This document shows positions 35,638 through 45,181 of a stretch of 60,558 nt of DNA, in pieces. Each line of letters starts with the position of its first letter. Within the stretch, counting starts at the first letter, position 1. This stretch comes from an uncultured Ruminococcus sp. (GTDB lineage: Bacteria > Bacillota > Clostridia > Oscillospirales > Ruminococcaceae). The notes beneath the pieces are model-generated. The model made no database searches, was not told where the DNA came from, and was given only the letters and a program-made list of their open reading frames with translations. The DNA is taken from contig CADAES010000013.1 in NCBI GenBank assembly GCA_902786975.1, forward strand, positions 1-60,558, written 5' to 3'. The position numbers were made by a program, and so were the translations under genes.

Positions 35638-36315
35638 ATGGCGGAGAAAAACGATTTCAAGAGCTTTGAGGAAAAAGAGCTTGAAGAATATGAAGTACAG
35701 GCACAGGCTGATGCGGACAGCTTCAGCGAAAAGCCGATGCTCGTTATAGACTACGATGTTAAAAACGATGAGGAGGACAGAGCTTTCAGAGCTTATCAGA
35801 AAAAGTTTGTCTATCCTCACAACTGGAAGGTCACAGCGGCTTTCTCGGTCGTTGCGGTGGCTTTTATCGTGTCGATAATCAAATATCCGAGCAGCTATCT
35901 AAACTATGTGCTGCTTGCGATATGCCTCGCAGTCATCGTACTTACCTGGTACAACAGCGTTAGGATAAGAAAGTATCTTGTAAGGGCACTCAAAAATCTT
36001 GAGGACGACAGGTACAGGTTCACGCTTTACGAAAGCGGATTTACTATCGAAACTATCGTTTCCGAGAAAGAAAAGCAGGCTGAGGACTATGTTCCGATAA
36101 AGCCGAGGCGTGTACATCTGGGCGACAACAGTGACATCAACAACGATACCGTTGAGGTCATAGAAAACGAGGAGATGTTTATAATAATCCTCGAAAAGGA
36201 AACGTTCTACGTGCTTTGCAAGCGTCTTATCAGCGAGGACGGACAGAAGATACTGCGTGATAAGTTCACCGGTGAGCTTGCAGAGGGTTATCATCTTATC
36301 ACAGATAACAAGTAA
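35638..36315 (+). CDS. YcxB-like membrane protein
   Basis: A 225-residue protein: an acidic N-terminal cytoplasmic part (about 1-62), two close membrane helices (about 65-85 and 88-106), and a C-terminal domain with RFTLYESGFTIET that resembles the YcxB C-terminal region. Function is unknown. The ATG at 35638 is used because AAAGAAAGAGGAAA precedes it; an upstream in-frame ATG lies inside the repeat element. It is inserted between gyrB and gyrA, which are usually adjacent or close. Confidence 0.7.
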   Translation: MAEKNDFKSFEEKELEEYEVQAQADADSFSEKPMLVIDYDVKNDEEDRAFRAYQKKFVYPHNWKVTAAFSVVAVAFIVSIIKYPSSYLNYVLLAICLAVIVLTWYNSVRIRKYLVRALKNLEDDRYRFTLYESGFTIETIVSEKEKQAEDYVPIKPRRVHLGDNSDINNDTVEVIENEEMFIIILEKETFYVLCKRLISEDGQKILRDKFTGELAEGYHLITDNK

Positions 36316-36425
36316 GTTAGTAATATACTTTTTATTTTCGAAAATGGCACCCGAAGGGGTGAAGCGTTCGCTTGCGAACGGTTTGGGGCTGACCGGAAAG
36401 CCCCCGACAAAAAGAAAACTAACTT
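36314..36425. other. Branched inverted-repeat structure between the YcxB-like gene and gyrA
   Basis: AAGTTAGT (36314-36321) pairs with ACTAACTT (36418-36425). Between them lie the hairpins CACCC-GAA-GGGTG, CGTTCG-CTTG-CGAACG (a CUUG tetraloop if transcribed) and GGGGCT/AGCCCC, giving a cloverleaf-like fold. The closing stem begins at the stop codon of the preceding gene. No matching family was recognised. Confidence 0.5.
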
Positions 36426-36491
36426 TGATTTAAAGTAATGATATATGATTTATATTTTTCCGCAGGTGCGGAAGATAGGAGTTGAAAATTT

Positions 36492-39059
36492 TTGAGCGAC
36501 TACAATGTTATTGACACCGATGTCGAAAGGATAATGAAAGAATCCTTTATCCAATATTCCATGGCAGTAATCGTATCAAGAGCATTACCGGACGTCAGGG
36601 ACGGTCTGAAGCCTGTTCACAGGCGTATTCTGTACACAATGTACGAAAACGGTCTGACGCCCGACCAGCCATACAGAAAGTGCGCAGATACGGTAGGTTC
36701 TGTGCTGGGTAAATATCACCCGCACGGTGACGCTTCCGTTTACGATGCGCTCGTTCGTCTTGCACAGAACTTCTCTTTGAGATACCCTCTTGTTGACGGT
36801 CACGGAAACTTCGGCTCGGTGGACGGAGACCCGCCGGCTGCTTACCGTTACACAGAGGCTAAAATGGCAAAGATGTCGATGAATATGCTCACCGATATCA
36901 ACAAGAACACAGTCGATTTCCAGTCCAACTATGATGACAGACTCAAAGAGCCTGTTGTTCTGCCGTCGAGATTCCCGAATCTGCTTTGCAACGGTTCTAC
37001 GGGTATTGCCGTAGGTATGGCTACGAATATCCCGCCTCACAACCTTCACGAAATAATCGAGGGTATGAAGTGCGTTATGAAAAACCCCGACTGCTCGCTT
37101 GACGAGCTGATGGAGCACGTCAAGGGACCCGACTTTCCTACCGGAGGTATAATAATGGGCCGTGCGGGCATAAGGGCGGCTTACGGCACGGGCAGAGGCA
37201 AGATAACCCTGCGCTCGCAGACATCTATCGAGGAGATAAACGGCAGAAACTGCATTATCGTCACCGAGATACCGTATATGGTAAACAAGGCAAGGCTGTG
37301 CGTTTCTATCGCTGATCTCGTTAAGGAAAAGCGCATCGACGGCATACACGACCTCAACGACGAGTCGGGCAAGGACGGTATGCGTATCGTTATCAAGCTC
37401 AAAAAGGACGCAAATCCGCAGGTAGTGCTCAACAAGCTGTTTTCGTACACTCAGCTTCAGGACACAGTCGGCGTGAATATGCTGGCGCTTGTGAACGGCA
37501 TACCTAAGATACTTACTCTCAAGGAGTGTCTTGAACAGTACATCGACTTCCAGGTGGACGTTATCAGAAGACGCACACAGTTCGATCTCAAAAAGGCAAA
37601 AGAGAGGGAGCATATCCTGCAGGGTCTTATTATCGCTCTTGACAACATCGACGAGGTAGTTGAGATACTGCGTTCGTCAAAGACCATCGCAGAAGGCAAG
37701 CAGAGACTTATGGACAGGTTCGAGCTTACCGAGATACAGGCAGACCATATCGTCAATATGACCCTTGGCAAGCTGACCGGCATGGAGCGTCAGAAGCTTC
37801 TTGATGAGCTGGCCGAGCTGAAGATAAAGATAGCAGACCTCGAGGATATCCTTGCAAATCACCAGAGGATACTTGATATAATCATCGAGGAGGTCGAGGC
37901 TATACAGGAAAAATTCGGCGACGAGAGAAGAACAAGGATAGAGAACGTCAGCGGTGAGGTGGATATCGAGGATCTTATCCCCGAGGAGGAGAGCTTTGTC
38001 ACCTACACCAAGGGAGGATATATCAAGAGAACGCCTATCAGCGAGTATCACGCTCAGAAGCGTGGAGGCAAGGGCGTTACGGGAATGAAGCAGCGTGAGG
38101 ACGACTATGTTGAGGAGATGTACACCTGCTCGACTCACGATTTTATGCTGTTCATTTCCAACAAGGGCATTATGTACAAGCTCAAATGCTACGAGCTGCC
38201 CGAAGGATCGAAGGCTTCGAGAGGCACGAACATCGTAAATATCCTGCCGCTTGAAAACGACGAGAAGATAGCTGCGATGATAAAGACCGACAGCTTTGAT
38301 GAGGGCAGATATATCGTTATGGTCACACGCAACGGAAAGATAAAGCGTACCCCGCTTTCTGCGTATAAGAACGTAAGAAAGAACGGACTGAGAGCTATCG
38401 GCCTTGACGAGGGCGACGAGATCGAGGGCGTAAGAATGACCAGCGGCAAGAACCAGCTGATAGTTGCGACGCACAACGGCTATGCTATAAGAATAAACGA
38501 AACGGATATCAGAGAGATGTCCAGGACGGCTCACGGCGTAAGGGCTATCAGGCTGCGTGAGGGCGACTATGTCGTTTCGATGGCAAGAGTGCGTGACGGT
38601 GCAGCTGTGCTGACTGTTTCGGAGGACGGTCTCGGAAGACGTGTCGCACTTGAAAGCTACCGTGTTCAGAGGCGCGGCGGTTACGGTATGACAAACTATA
38701 AGAACGGAAGTGTCTGCGGTATCAAGGTCGTTGACGATGAAGACGATATCATTATGATATCCACTGACGGCGTTGTTATCAGGATAAGAGCCTGCGATAT
38801 CAGTATCATGGGCAGATATTCCAAGGGCGTGCGCCTTATGAGAGTCAGCGAGGACGGAAAGGTCGTTGCGTTCACAAGAACAGAGCACGAGGAAGATGCC
38901 GAGATAACCGAGGTAGAACAGGCTTCTGCCGAGGATATCGCACAGGCTGCCGAAGAAGAGGCTAACGAGGTCGTGAACGATGACGTCGAACCCGATGACG
39001 AGGACGCTATCGACGACGGCAACGACGACGAGGACGAAACAGACGAGAACGAAGAATAA
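36492..39059 (+). CDS. gyrA: DNA gyrase subunit A
   Basis: An 855-residue breakage-reunion subunit. The active Tyr is in [10 protein letters not shown], the GyrA box-like motif in the beta-pinwheel is QRRGGYG (with QKRGGKG earlier), and the C-terminal tail (about 800-855) is extremely acidic. The quinolone-contact segment reads [14 protein letters not shown], with Ala where E. coli has Ser83. Translation starts at TTG 36492, behind AGGAG. Confidence 0.97.
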   Translation: MSDYNVIDTDVERIMKESFIQYSMAVIVSRALPDVRDGLKPVHRRILYTMYENGLTPDQPYRKCADTVGSVLGKYHPHGDASVYDALVRLAQNFSLRYPLVDGHGNFGSVDGDPPAAYRYTEAKMAKMSMNMLTDINKNTVDFQSNYDDRLKEPVVLPSRFPNLLCNGSTGIAVGMATNIPPHNLHEIIEGMKCVMKNPDCSLDELMEHVKGPDFPTGGIIMGRAGIRAAYGTGRGKITLRSQTSIEEINGRNCIIVTEIPYMVNKARLCVSIADLVKEKRIDGIHDLNDESGKDGMRIVIKLKKDANPQVVLNKLFSYTQLQDTVGVNMLALVNGIPKILTLKECLEQYIDFQVDVIRRRTQFDLKKAKEREHILQGLIIALDNIDEVVEILRSSKTIAEGKQRLMDRFELTEIQADHIVNMTLGKLTGMERQKLLDELAELKIKIADLEDILANHQRILDIIIEEVEAIQEKFGDERRTRIENVSGEVDIEDLIPEEESFVTYTKGGYIKRTPISEYHAQKRGGKGVTGMKQREDDYVEEMYTCSTHDFMLFISNKGIMYKLKCYELPEGSKASRGTNIVNILPLENDEKIAAMIKTDSFDEGRYIVMVTRNGKIKRTPLSAYKNVRKNGLRAIGLDEGDEIEGVRMTSGKNQLIVATHNGYAIRINETDIREMSRTAHGVRAIRLREGDYVVSMARVRDGAAVLTVSEDGLGRRVALESYRVQRRGGYGMTNYKNGSVCGIKVVDDEDDIIMISTDGVVIRIRACDISIMGRYSKGVRLMRVSEDGKVVAFTRTEHEEDAEITEVEQASAEDIAQAAEEEANEVVNDDVEPDDEDAIDDGNDDEDETDENEE

Positions 39060-39061
39060 CG

Positions 39062-39225
39062 GATATATTGGGGAAAAACTCTTTTAGAGAAGAGTTTTTC
39101 CCCAAACCCCTTTTCAGAAACCTTTTAATGATTTTTCGCCATAGGGGTCTGCGACCCCTATAACGAAAAATAACTGAAAGTCCTAAAAGAGTTCAGAGAA
39201 GAGTTCTTTTCAAAAGGGCTCCACG
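39062..39225 (-). repeat. Composite palindromic intergenic repeat, family 1 (copy C)
   Basis: A 14-bp hairpin (39070-39083 with 39090-39103), then AACCTTTTAATGATTTTTCG, tip hairpin ATAGGGGTC-TGC-GACCCCTAT (39141-39161), ACGAAAAAT and a GAGTTCAGAGA right end. The layout equals copy B at 33150, with every hairpin changed on both arms. It lies between gyrA and the Nif3-like gene and may also end gyrA transcription. Confidence 0.82.
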
Positions 39226-39296
39226 ATACATCGTTATTTCTCATTTTCATCCGTTTTGTTTTCCGTCGTTTTCATTATCACAGAAAGGACTAATGT

Positions 39297-40079
39297 ATGA
39301 CTACGATAAAGGATATTTACAACTACATCAACGAGATAGCGCCGTATGAATTACAGGAGAGCTATGACAACAGCGGTTTATGCATTGGCAACGGCAGGAC
39401 GGAGGTAAAAAAGGCGCTTATCGCTCTTGACGTTACCAAGGACATTATCCTTGAAGCAGTACAGTGCGGTGCGGACACGATAATCACCCACCACCCTGTT
39501 ATATTCAAGGCTCTGAAAACCATAGACACAGACACGGTCGTTGGAATGCTGCTTGCCAACGGCATTTGCTCGATAAGCGCACACACCAACTTTGACAGCT
39601 CGCTTATGAACGACCTTTTGTGCAAACAGCTTGAGATGATACCTGTGGAGCATATCACCGAAAACGGCGGCGCACCTATCGGCTGCATATGTGCACTTGA
39701 AAAGGAACTGACCGCAAAGGAGCTTGCTAAGCATATCCAGTCTTGTCTCGGAAACGTGGTCGTGCGCTATAACGATCTGTCAATGACCCAAAGCTACGCT
39801 GATAAGAAGATATCAAGAGCCGCAGTCTGCTCGGGCAGCGGCGGGAGCTTCTGGAGAGATGCGCTGGCAAAGGGCTGTGATGCGCTGATAACGGGCGACG
39901 TTAAGCACGACATCTTTATAGATGCGAACAACTCGGGGCTGTGCGTTTTCGACGCAGGACATTTCCATACCGAAAATATCTTCTGCGAGTATATGAAAAG
40001 CGAGCTCCACGAGCAGTTCAGAGATGTAGAATTTTTAGTAGCTAAGAACAATAAAGATATTGTTTGTTACAAAGTGTAA
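39297..40079 (+). CDS. Nif3-like dinuclear metal centre protein (YqfO family)
   Basis: A 260-residue protein with YDNSGLCIGN near 22, ITHHPVIFKALK (metal-binding His pair) near 64, SAHTNFDS near 98, and the C-terminal DAGHFHTE motif that supplies further ligands. It is the short form without the PII-like insert. Proposed roles include GTP cyclohydrolase-like activity, not established. Its RBS lies in ACAGAAAGGAC. Confidence 0.9.
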   Translation: MTTIKDIYNYINEIAPYELQESYDNSGLCIGNGRTEVKKALIALDVTKDIILEAVQCGADTIITHHPVIFKALKTIDTDTVVGMLLANGICSISAHTNFDSSLMNDLLCKQLEMIPVEHITENGGAPIGCICALEKELTAKELAKHIQSCLGNVVVRYNDLSMTQSYADKKISRAAVCSGSGGSFWRDALAKGCDALITGDVKHDIFIDANNSGLCVFDAGHFHTENIFCEYMKSELHEQFRDVEFLVAKNNKDIVCYKV

Positions 40080-40082
40080 GGT

Positions 40083-40145
40083 ATTATTGGGGGAAACCCT
40101 TTATTTCAGTTATACGGAGCAAGCCCCATATTATTTTAGCTTGCA
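40083..40145 (+). repeat. Truncated intergenic repeat (copy E)
   Basis: TTGGGGGAAACCCTTT and GGAGCAAGCCCCATAT match the ends of the long copy at 58184-58446, with the middle missing. It fills the 90-bp gap between the Nif3-like gene and rqcH. Confidence 0.55.
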
Positions 40146-40169
40146 CAAAACACCGAAAGGAAAACAACA

Positions 40170-41936
40170 ATGGCATTAGACGGAATATATCTTAGTTTAC
40201 TAAAAAAAGAGCTTGAGCCGCTGATAGACTCCCGTGTGGACAGGATACACCAGCCTTCGAGAGAGGAGCTTGTTATCGGTATGCGCACCAGGGGCGGAAT
40301 GAAGCGAGTGCTTTTCAGCGCAAATGCGGGGTCTGCACGGGTACACATCACGCAAAAGGAGATAGAGAACCCGCAGACTCCCCCGATGTTCTGCATGCTG
40401 CTGCGCAAGCATTTATCTTCGGGCAGGCTTATAGACATCCGACAGGACGGACTTGAAAGGATACTTTATTTTGACTTTGAGGCGACCGACGAAATGGGTG
40501 ACAGGGTCATGCTGACGCTTGCGGCCGAGATAATGGGACGCTTTTCAAACATCATTCTTTTCAACTCCGACGGAAAGATAATCGACAGCATAAAACGAGT
40601 CGGGCAGGATCGTTCGTCGGTGCGCACGGTACTTCCGGGAATGATATACGAAACGCCGCCGAGAGGTGACAGGCTCGACCTTTTCAACTGCAGCCGGGAG
40701 GAGCTTGAACAGCGCCTTGCACAGCAGCACGGTGAGCTTTCAAAGACTTTGCTCGGGGTGTTTGAGGGTGTCAGCCCGATATTCACAAGGGAATGTGCGT
40801 TTTTTGCGCTGAGAGGCGGAGAATGTGCTGCACAGGAGCTTGACGGCGAGGCAAAGGACAGGCTTTGGTTTTTCCTTGACCGCATAAGAGAGCAGATAAA
40901 AAGCGGCAAAAACGAGTACACTGTCGTTAAGACAAAAGAGGGCAGCCTTAAAGATTTCTGCTTCTGCGCTGTACACCAGTACGGCGGGCTTATGGTAACA
41001 AAGAGCTTTGGATCGGCGGGAGAGCTTCTCGATCATTTTTACAGCGAGCGTGACGCTTTTTCAAGAACAAAGCAGAAAGCATCGGATCTTTTCAGGCTTC
41101 TTGTGACCGCTTCGGAAAGAACAAGGCGGCGTGTTGAAAATCAGAGGCAGGAGCTTCTGGAGTGCGCCGAGCGTGACAAATACCGTGTTTACGGCGATCT
41201 TATAATGGCGAACCTGTACGTCCTTTCAAAGGGAATGAGCGTTTGCAGGCTCGTTGACCTGTACGACGAGCAGATGAAAGAGGTCGAGATACCTCTTGAC
41301 AAGCGCCTCACACCGACCGAGAACGCACAGCGTTACTACAAGGAGTACCGAAAGCTCGACACGGCGGAAAAAAAGCTGGAGGGGCTTATAAAACAGGGCG
41401 AGGAGGAGTTCGTCTACCTCGACAGCGTGCTCGATGCGCTGACCCGTGCCTCGACCGAGGCGGAGATAGCCGAGCTTCGTGAGGAGCTTGTAAGACAGGG
41501 CTACGCAAAGCGACGTGACACCAAGGCAAAGCCGCCAAAGGCTCTGCCACCGCTCAGATTCGTAACACCCGAGGGCTTTGTTATCCGTGTCGGAAGAAAC
41601 AACACACAAAACGACAGGCTGACCTGCAAGGAGTCGGAAAAGGAGGATATGTGGCTTCACACCAAGGATATCACCGGCAGCCATGTCATTATTTCCGCAC
41701 AGGGCAGAGAGATACCAGACAGCGTTATCCTCACCGCCGCAAGGCTCGCCGCCTGCTACTCAAAGGGCAGAGAGTCCTCACAGGTGGGTGTTGACTATAC
41801 GCTCGTAAAGTACGTCAAAAAGCCTAACGGTGCAAAGCCGGGTATGGTCATATTCACAAATAACCGGACACTCTATGTTACACCGTTCTCGTCCGAAGAG
41901 GCGCAGGAGCTTTCAGATCCAAGAGATAAGAGGTAA
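40170..41936 (+). CDS. rqcH: Ribosome quality control factor RqcH (NFACT / fibronectin-binding-like)
   Basis: A 588-residue NFACT protein. The N-terminal domain has SRVDRIHQPSREELVI, coiled-coil arms span about 270-450, and the C-terminal NFACT-R domain has VGRNNTQNDRLTCKESEKEDMWLHTKDITGSHVII. RqcH binds stalled 50S subunits and adds alanine tails to nascent chains. Older annotations call it fibronectin-binding protein FbpA. Monocistronic, flanked by gaps. Confidence 0.93.
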   Translation: MALDGIYLSLLKKELEPLIDSRVDRIHQPSREELVIGMRTRGGMKRVLFSANAGSARVHITQKEIENPQTPPMFCMLLRKHLSSGRLIDIRQDGLERILYFDFEATDEMGDRVMLTLAAEIMGRFSNIILFNSDGKIIDSIKRVGQDRSSVRTVLPGMIYETPPRGDRLDLFNCSREELEQRLAQQHGELSKTLLGVFEGVSPIFTRECAFFALRGGECAAQELDGEAKDRLWFFLDRIREQIKSGKNEYTVVKTKEGSLKDFCFCAVHQYGGLMVTKSFGSAGELLDHFYSERDAFSRTKQKASDLFRLLVTASERTRRRVENQRQELLECAERDKYRVYGDLIMANLYVLSKGMSVCRLVDLYDEQMKEVEIPLDKRLTPTENAQRYYKEYRKLDTAEKKLEGLIKQGEEEFVYLDSVLDALTRASTEAEIAELREELVRQGYAKRRDTKAKPPKALPPLRFVTPEGFVIRVGRNNTQNDRLTCKESEKEDMWLHTKDITGSHVIISAQGREIPDSVILTAARLAACYSKGRESSQVGVDYTLVKYVKKPNGAKPGMVIFTNNRTLYVTPFSSEEAQELSDPRDKR

Positions 41937-42066
41937 GAAGTCATTACCCGGCTTGCGGCTGACTGTATCGTGCGTTTGAAACAGTGTTGAAAACTTTTAT
42001 AAAAATTGCTTCAAAGCAACAATCCGATTTGTTAAATTAGATATATGCCCCATACGGTAAATACTA

Positions 42067-42095
42067 TTGACTTTTAACGGAAAAAGAGGTATAAT
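42067..42095 (+). promoter_or_regulatory. Promoter of serC
   Basis: TTGACT (42067-42072), 17-bp spacer, TATAAT (42090-42095), about 40 bp before the ATG. Confidence 0.85.
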
Positions 42096-42134
42096 TGAAA
42101 TTGCCAGAAATCATTTTTAATGGAGGTTTTTAAA

Positions 42135-43223
42135 ATGGGCAGAGTTTACAATTTCAGTGCAGGTCCGGCAGTACTTCCTGAGGAAGTGCTCAAGGAAGCA
42201 GCAGAGGAGATGCTCGATTATAAGGGCACAGGTATGAGCGTAATGGAGATGTCTCACCGTTCTAAGGCTTATGATAACATTATCAAAGAGGCTGAGCAGG
42301 ATCTGCGTGATCTTATGGGTATCCCCGATAACTACAAGGTAATCTTCAGACAGGGCGGCGCAAGCCTGCAGTTCGCTGAAGTTCCGATGAACCTGATGTA
42401 CAACGGCAAGGCTGCTTACATCATCACAGGTCAGTGGGCTAAGAAGGCTGCTGCTGAGGCTGAGAAGTACGGCGAGGTAGTAAGAGTTGCTTCTTCCGCT
42501 GACAAGACCTTCTCTTACATTCCTGACTGCTCCGATCTTGATATCCCCGAGGATGCAGACTATGTTTACATCTGCGAGAACAATACCATTTACGGAACAA
42601 AGTACAAGACCCTGCCTAACACAAAGGGCAAGACACTGGTAGCAGACGTTTCTTCCTGCTTCCTGTCCGAGCCGATAGATGTTTCAAAGTACGGCGTTGT
42701 ATACGGCGGCGTTCAGAAGAATATTGGTCCTGCAGGCGTACAGATCGTTATCGTTCGTGAGGATCTTCTCAAGGACGAGCCTGCTGTAAAGAACACACCG
42801 ACTATGATGAACTGGAAGATCCAGGCTGACAACAATTCTCTTTACAACACACCTCCTTGCTACGGCATCTACATCTGCGGCAAGGTATTCAAGTGGATAA
42901 AGAAGATGGGCGGACTTGAGGGAATGAAGGTCCACAACGAGAAGAAGGCTAAGATCCTTTACGATTTCCTCGATTCTTCCAAGATGTTCAAGGGCACAGT
43001 AAGAGCTGAGGACAGATCTCTGATGAACGTTCCTTTCGTAACAGGCGACGAGGAGCTTGACAAGAAGTTCGTTGCAGAGGCTAAGGCAGCCGGCTTTGAG
43101 AACCTCAAGGGTCACAGGACTGTCGGCGGCATGAGAGCTTCTATCTACAATGCTATGCCTATCGAGGGCGTTGAGAAGCTTGTAGAGTTCATGAAGAAGT
43201 TTGAGGCAGAGAACACCAAGTAA
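42135..43223 (+). CDS. serC: Phosphoserine aminotransferase
   Basis: A 362-residue PLP enzyme that converts 3-phosphohydroxypyruvate and glutamate to phosphoserine. VYNFSAGPAVLPEEVLKEA, MSVMEMSHRSK, FRQGGASLQFAEVPMNL and YGGVQKNIGPAG (PLP lysine) are diagnostic. The ATG at 42135 follows GGAGG; an ATG at 42120 overlaps that SD. Codon use is strongly biased, suggesting high expression. serA follows after a terminator and a repeat element. Confidence 0.96.
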   Translation: MGRVYNFSAGPAVLPEEVLKEAAEEMLDYKGTGMSVMEMSHRSKAYDNIIKEAEQDLRDLMGIPDNYKVIFRQGGASLQFAEVPMNLMYNGKAAYIITGQWAKKAAAEAEKYGEVVRVASSADKTFSYIPDCSDLDIPEDADYVYICENNTIYGTKYKTLPNTKGKTLVADVSSCFLSEPIDVSKYGVVYGGVQKNIGPAGVQIVIVREDLLKDEPAVKNTPTMMNWKIQADNNSLYNTPPCYGIYICGKVFKWIKKMGGLEGMKVHNEKKAKILYDFLDSSKMFKGTVRAEDRSLMNVPFVTGDEELDKKFVAEAKAAGFENLKGHRTVGGMRASIYNAMPIEGVEKLVEFMKKFEAENTK

Positions 43224-43234
43224 TAGAAATTCTA

Positions 43235-43276
43235 TGCATACGGGGCGAGTTCATCGTCCCGTATGCACACTTTTTA
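43235..43276 (+). terminator. Intrinsic terminator after serC
   Basis: TGCATACGGG (43236-43245) pairs with CCCGTATGCA around a 12-base loop, followed by TTTTT after CAC. It separates serC from the repeat element and serA. Confidence 0.8.
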
Positions 43277-43280
43277 ATAG

Positions 43281-43580
43281 AACCGAATAATAACAGGTTT
43301 TTTCGGTCCCAAAGTAACCGTTACCACGGTTACTTTAGAGAATGGCGCAGCCATTCTCTGCCTTCTTTTTCGTAAAAAAATGGTGTAAACTGTCCTACGG
43401 ACAGTTTGGCGAGAGGCAGAGCCCTCGTCGCTGTCCGCAGACAGCGAAATGCCCCGAGCCGTCAGGCGCTCCGCATGGGTGATAAAAGAGGGCATGCCCT
43501 GCAAGAGAGGGCTGCCCTTATGAATAGTCTGAACAAATATGCCTCAAACCCTTTAGGGTTTGACAAGCAAATAATAAATA
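43281..43580 (-). repeat. Composite palindromic intergenic repeat, family 2 (copy 2, inverted)
   Basis: The reverse complement of this block aligns with 35374-35612. Hairpins: AAAGTAACCGT/ACGGTTACTTT (43311-43336), GAGAATGGC-GCA-GCCATTCTC (43338-43358), AAACTGTCC-TAC-GGACAGTTT (43387-43407), CGCTGTC-CGCA-GACAGCG, and TCAAACCC/GGGTTTGA. The first three modules are also found at 58217-58320, partly with compensatory changes. It separates serC from serA. Confidence 0.82.
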
Positions 43581-43598
43581 AGAAAGAGGTAAGGAAAA

Positions 43599-44750
43599 AT
43601 GGTAAACGTACTGACACTCAACAAGATCGCTGCTGTCGGCACAAGCAGACTCGGCGACAACTACAGCGTTACAGATAACTGCGATGCCCCGGAGGCTATA
43701 ATGGTGCGTTCTGCAAAGATGCACGATATGGAGTTCAAGGACAACCTCCTCGCTATCGCAAGAGCAGGCGCAGGCACAAATAACATCCCTGTTGACAAGT
43801 GCGCTGAGCAGGGCATCGTTGTTTTCAACACACCGGGCGCTAACGCTAACGCTGTTAAGGAGCTTGCTCTGTGCGGACTTCTGCTTGCTTCCAGAAAGAT
43901 CCCCGAGGCTATCGAGTGGGCTAAGACACTCAAGGGCAATGGCGCTGAGGTAGGCAAAATGGTCGAGAAGGGCAAATCCAACTTTGCAGGCAACGAGATA
44001 ATGGGCAAGACACTCGGTCTTATCGGACTTGGTGCTATCGGCGGAAAGCTCGCTAACATCGCTATATCTCTGGGTATGGACGTTATCGGCTACGACCCGT
44101 TCCTTTCTGTGAACGCTGCTCTTAACCTCAAGCCGCAGGTTAGAGTTACTAACAACGTAAACGACATCTATGCAGAGTCCGACTACATCTCTCTGCATCT
44201 CCCATTCAACGCTGATACAAAGGATACCATCAACAAGGATACACTTGCTCTTTGCAAGGACGGCGTAAAGATTCTCAACTTTGCAAGAGGCGAGCTGGTA
44301 AACGCTGACGCTATCATTGAGGCTCTTGCAAGCGGCAAGGCTGCAAGATACGTTGTTGACTTCCCAAGCGACGAGGTGATCGGCGTTGAGAACGTTGTTG
44401 CTATCCCGCATCTGGGCGCTTCTACCGAGGAGAGCGAGGACAACTGCGCTGTAATGGCAGCTGACGAGCTGAAGGCTTACATCGAGAGAGGTGCAATCAT
44501 CAACTCTGTAAACTTCCCGAATGCCGAGCTTGTAAAGACAGGCGATGCTCTGGTATGTGTACTGCATAAGAACGTTCCTGCTCTTATCACACAGATCACA
44601 GGCGCTGTTGCTGACAAGGGCGCTAACATCGAGAATATGGTCAATAAGTCCAAGAAGGACTGGGCTTACACAATGCTCGACGTTAACGGTACAGCTGATA
44701 TCGACGCTATCAAGGCTATCGACGGCGTTGTAAGAGTAAGAGTACTTTAA
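43599..44750 (+). CDS. serA: D-3-phosphoglycerate dehydrogenase (short form with ACT domain)
   Basis: A 383-residue NAD enzyme that opens serine synthesis. The Rossmann motif is GLIGLGAIGGKLANIA, the catalytic residues are in the FARGELVN and PHLGASTEESEDN segments, and a C-terminal ACT-like domain (about 318-383, VPALITQITGAVADKGANIENM) could sense serine. With serC it makes phosphoserine; no phosphatase serB is in the window. A GAAAGAGGTAAGG site precedes the ATG. Confidence 0.95.
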   Translation: MVNVLTLNKIAAVGTSRLGDNYSVTDNCDAPEAIMVRSAKMHDMEFKDNLLAIARAGAGTNNIPVDKCAEQGIVVFNTPGANANAVKELALCGLLLASRKIPEAIEWAKTLKGNGAEVGKMVEKGKSNFAGNEIMGKTLGLIGLGAIGGKLANIAISLGMDVIGYDPFLSVNAALNLKPQVRVTNNVNDIYAESDYISLHLPFNADTKDTINKDTLALCKDGVKILNFARGELVNADAIIEALASGKAARYVVDFPSDEVIGVENVVAIPHLGASTEESEDNCAVMAADELKAYIERGAIINSVNFPNAELVKTGDALVCVLHKNVPALITQITGAVADKGANIENMVNKSKKDWAYTMLDVNGTADIDAIKAIDGVVRVRVL

Positions 44751-44772
44751 TACAAAATACTGACCGATCTTT

Positions 44773-44812
44773 GAGCCGGCTTCTGCAAAATAAGCAGAGG
44801 CCGGCTTTTTTT
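44773..44812 (+). terminator. Intrinsic terminator after serA
   Basis: AGCCGGC-TTCTGC pairs with GCAGA-GGCCGGCT around AAAATAA, followed by seven T. Confidence 0.92.
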
Positions 44813-44901
44813 GAAAAAATTATCCGGGCGTTTTTCTTTTGCACGGAATAGGACAACGCCCTTTTTTCATAGTATTGAAAAAACAAGTCAGGAGCGATAC
44901 T

Positions 44902-45165
44902 ATGAACGAACGACACAATGCTATTTTAGAGGACCGCAGCAAGCTCACGCTCACGGGTGTGACCGACGTTGACAGCTTTGACGAAAAGCTCGTCGTGCTT
45001 TATACCCAGCTGGGAGAGCTGGTCATCAAGGGCAGAGGACTGCACGTCAGCGAGATGTCACTTGAAAGCGGCGACCTTACGCTTGAGGGAGATGTCAGCT
45101 CGCTGAGCTACGGCGAGAGGGACGCTACAAAAAAGCTCGGCTTTTTCGGCAAGCTGTTTCGCTGA
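44902..45165 (+). CDS. yabP: Sporulation protein YabP
   Basis: An 87-residue YabP-family protein with LTLTGVTDVDSFDEKLVVLYTQLGELVIKGRGLHVSEM. In Bacillus, YabP is a mother-cell protein needed for spore coat/cortex assembly. The ATG at 44902 follows AGGAGCG. It starts the yabP-yabQ-divIC-yabR series known from Bacillus; the next Bacillus gene, spoIIE, is not here. Confidence 0.85.
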   Translation: MNERHNAILEDRSKLTLTGVTDVDSFDEKLVVLYTQLGELVIKGRGLHVSEMSLESGDLTLEGDVSSLSYGERDATKKLGFFGKLFR

Positions 45166-45181
45166 GGGGAGGTGAGCAGGT

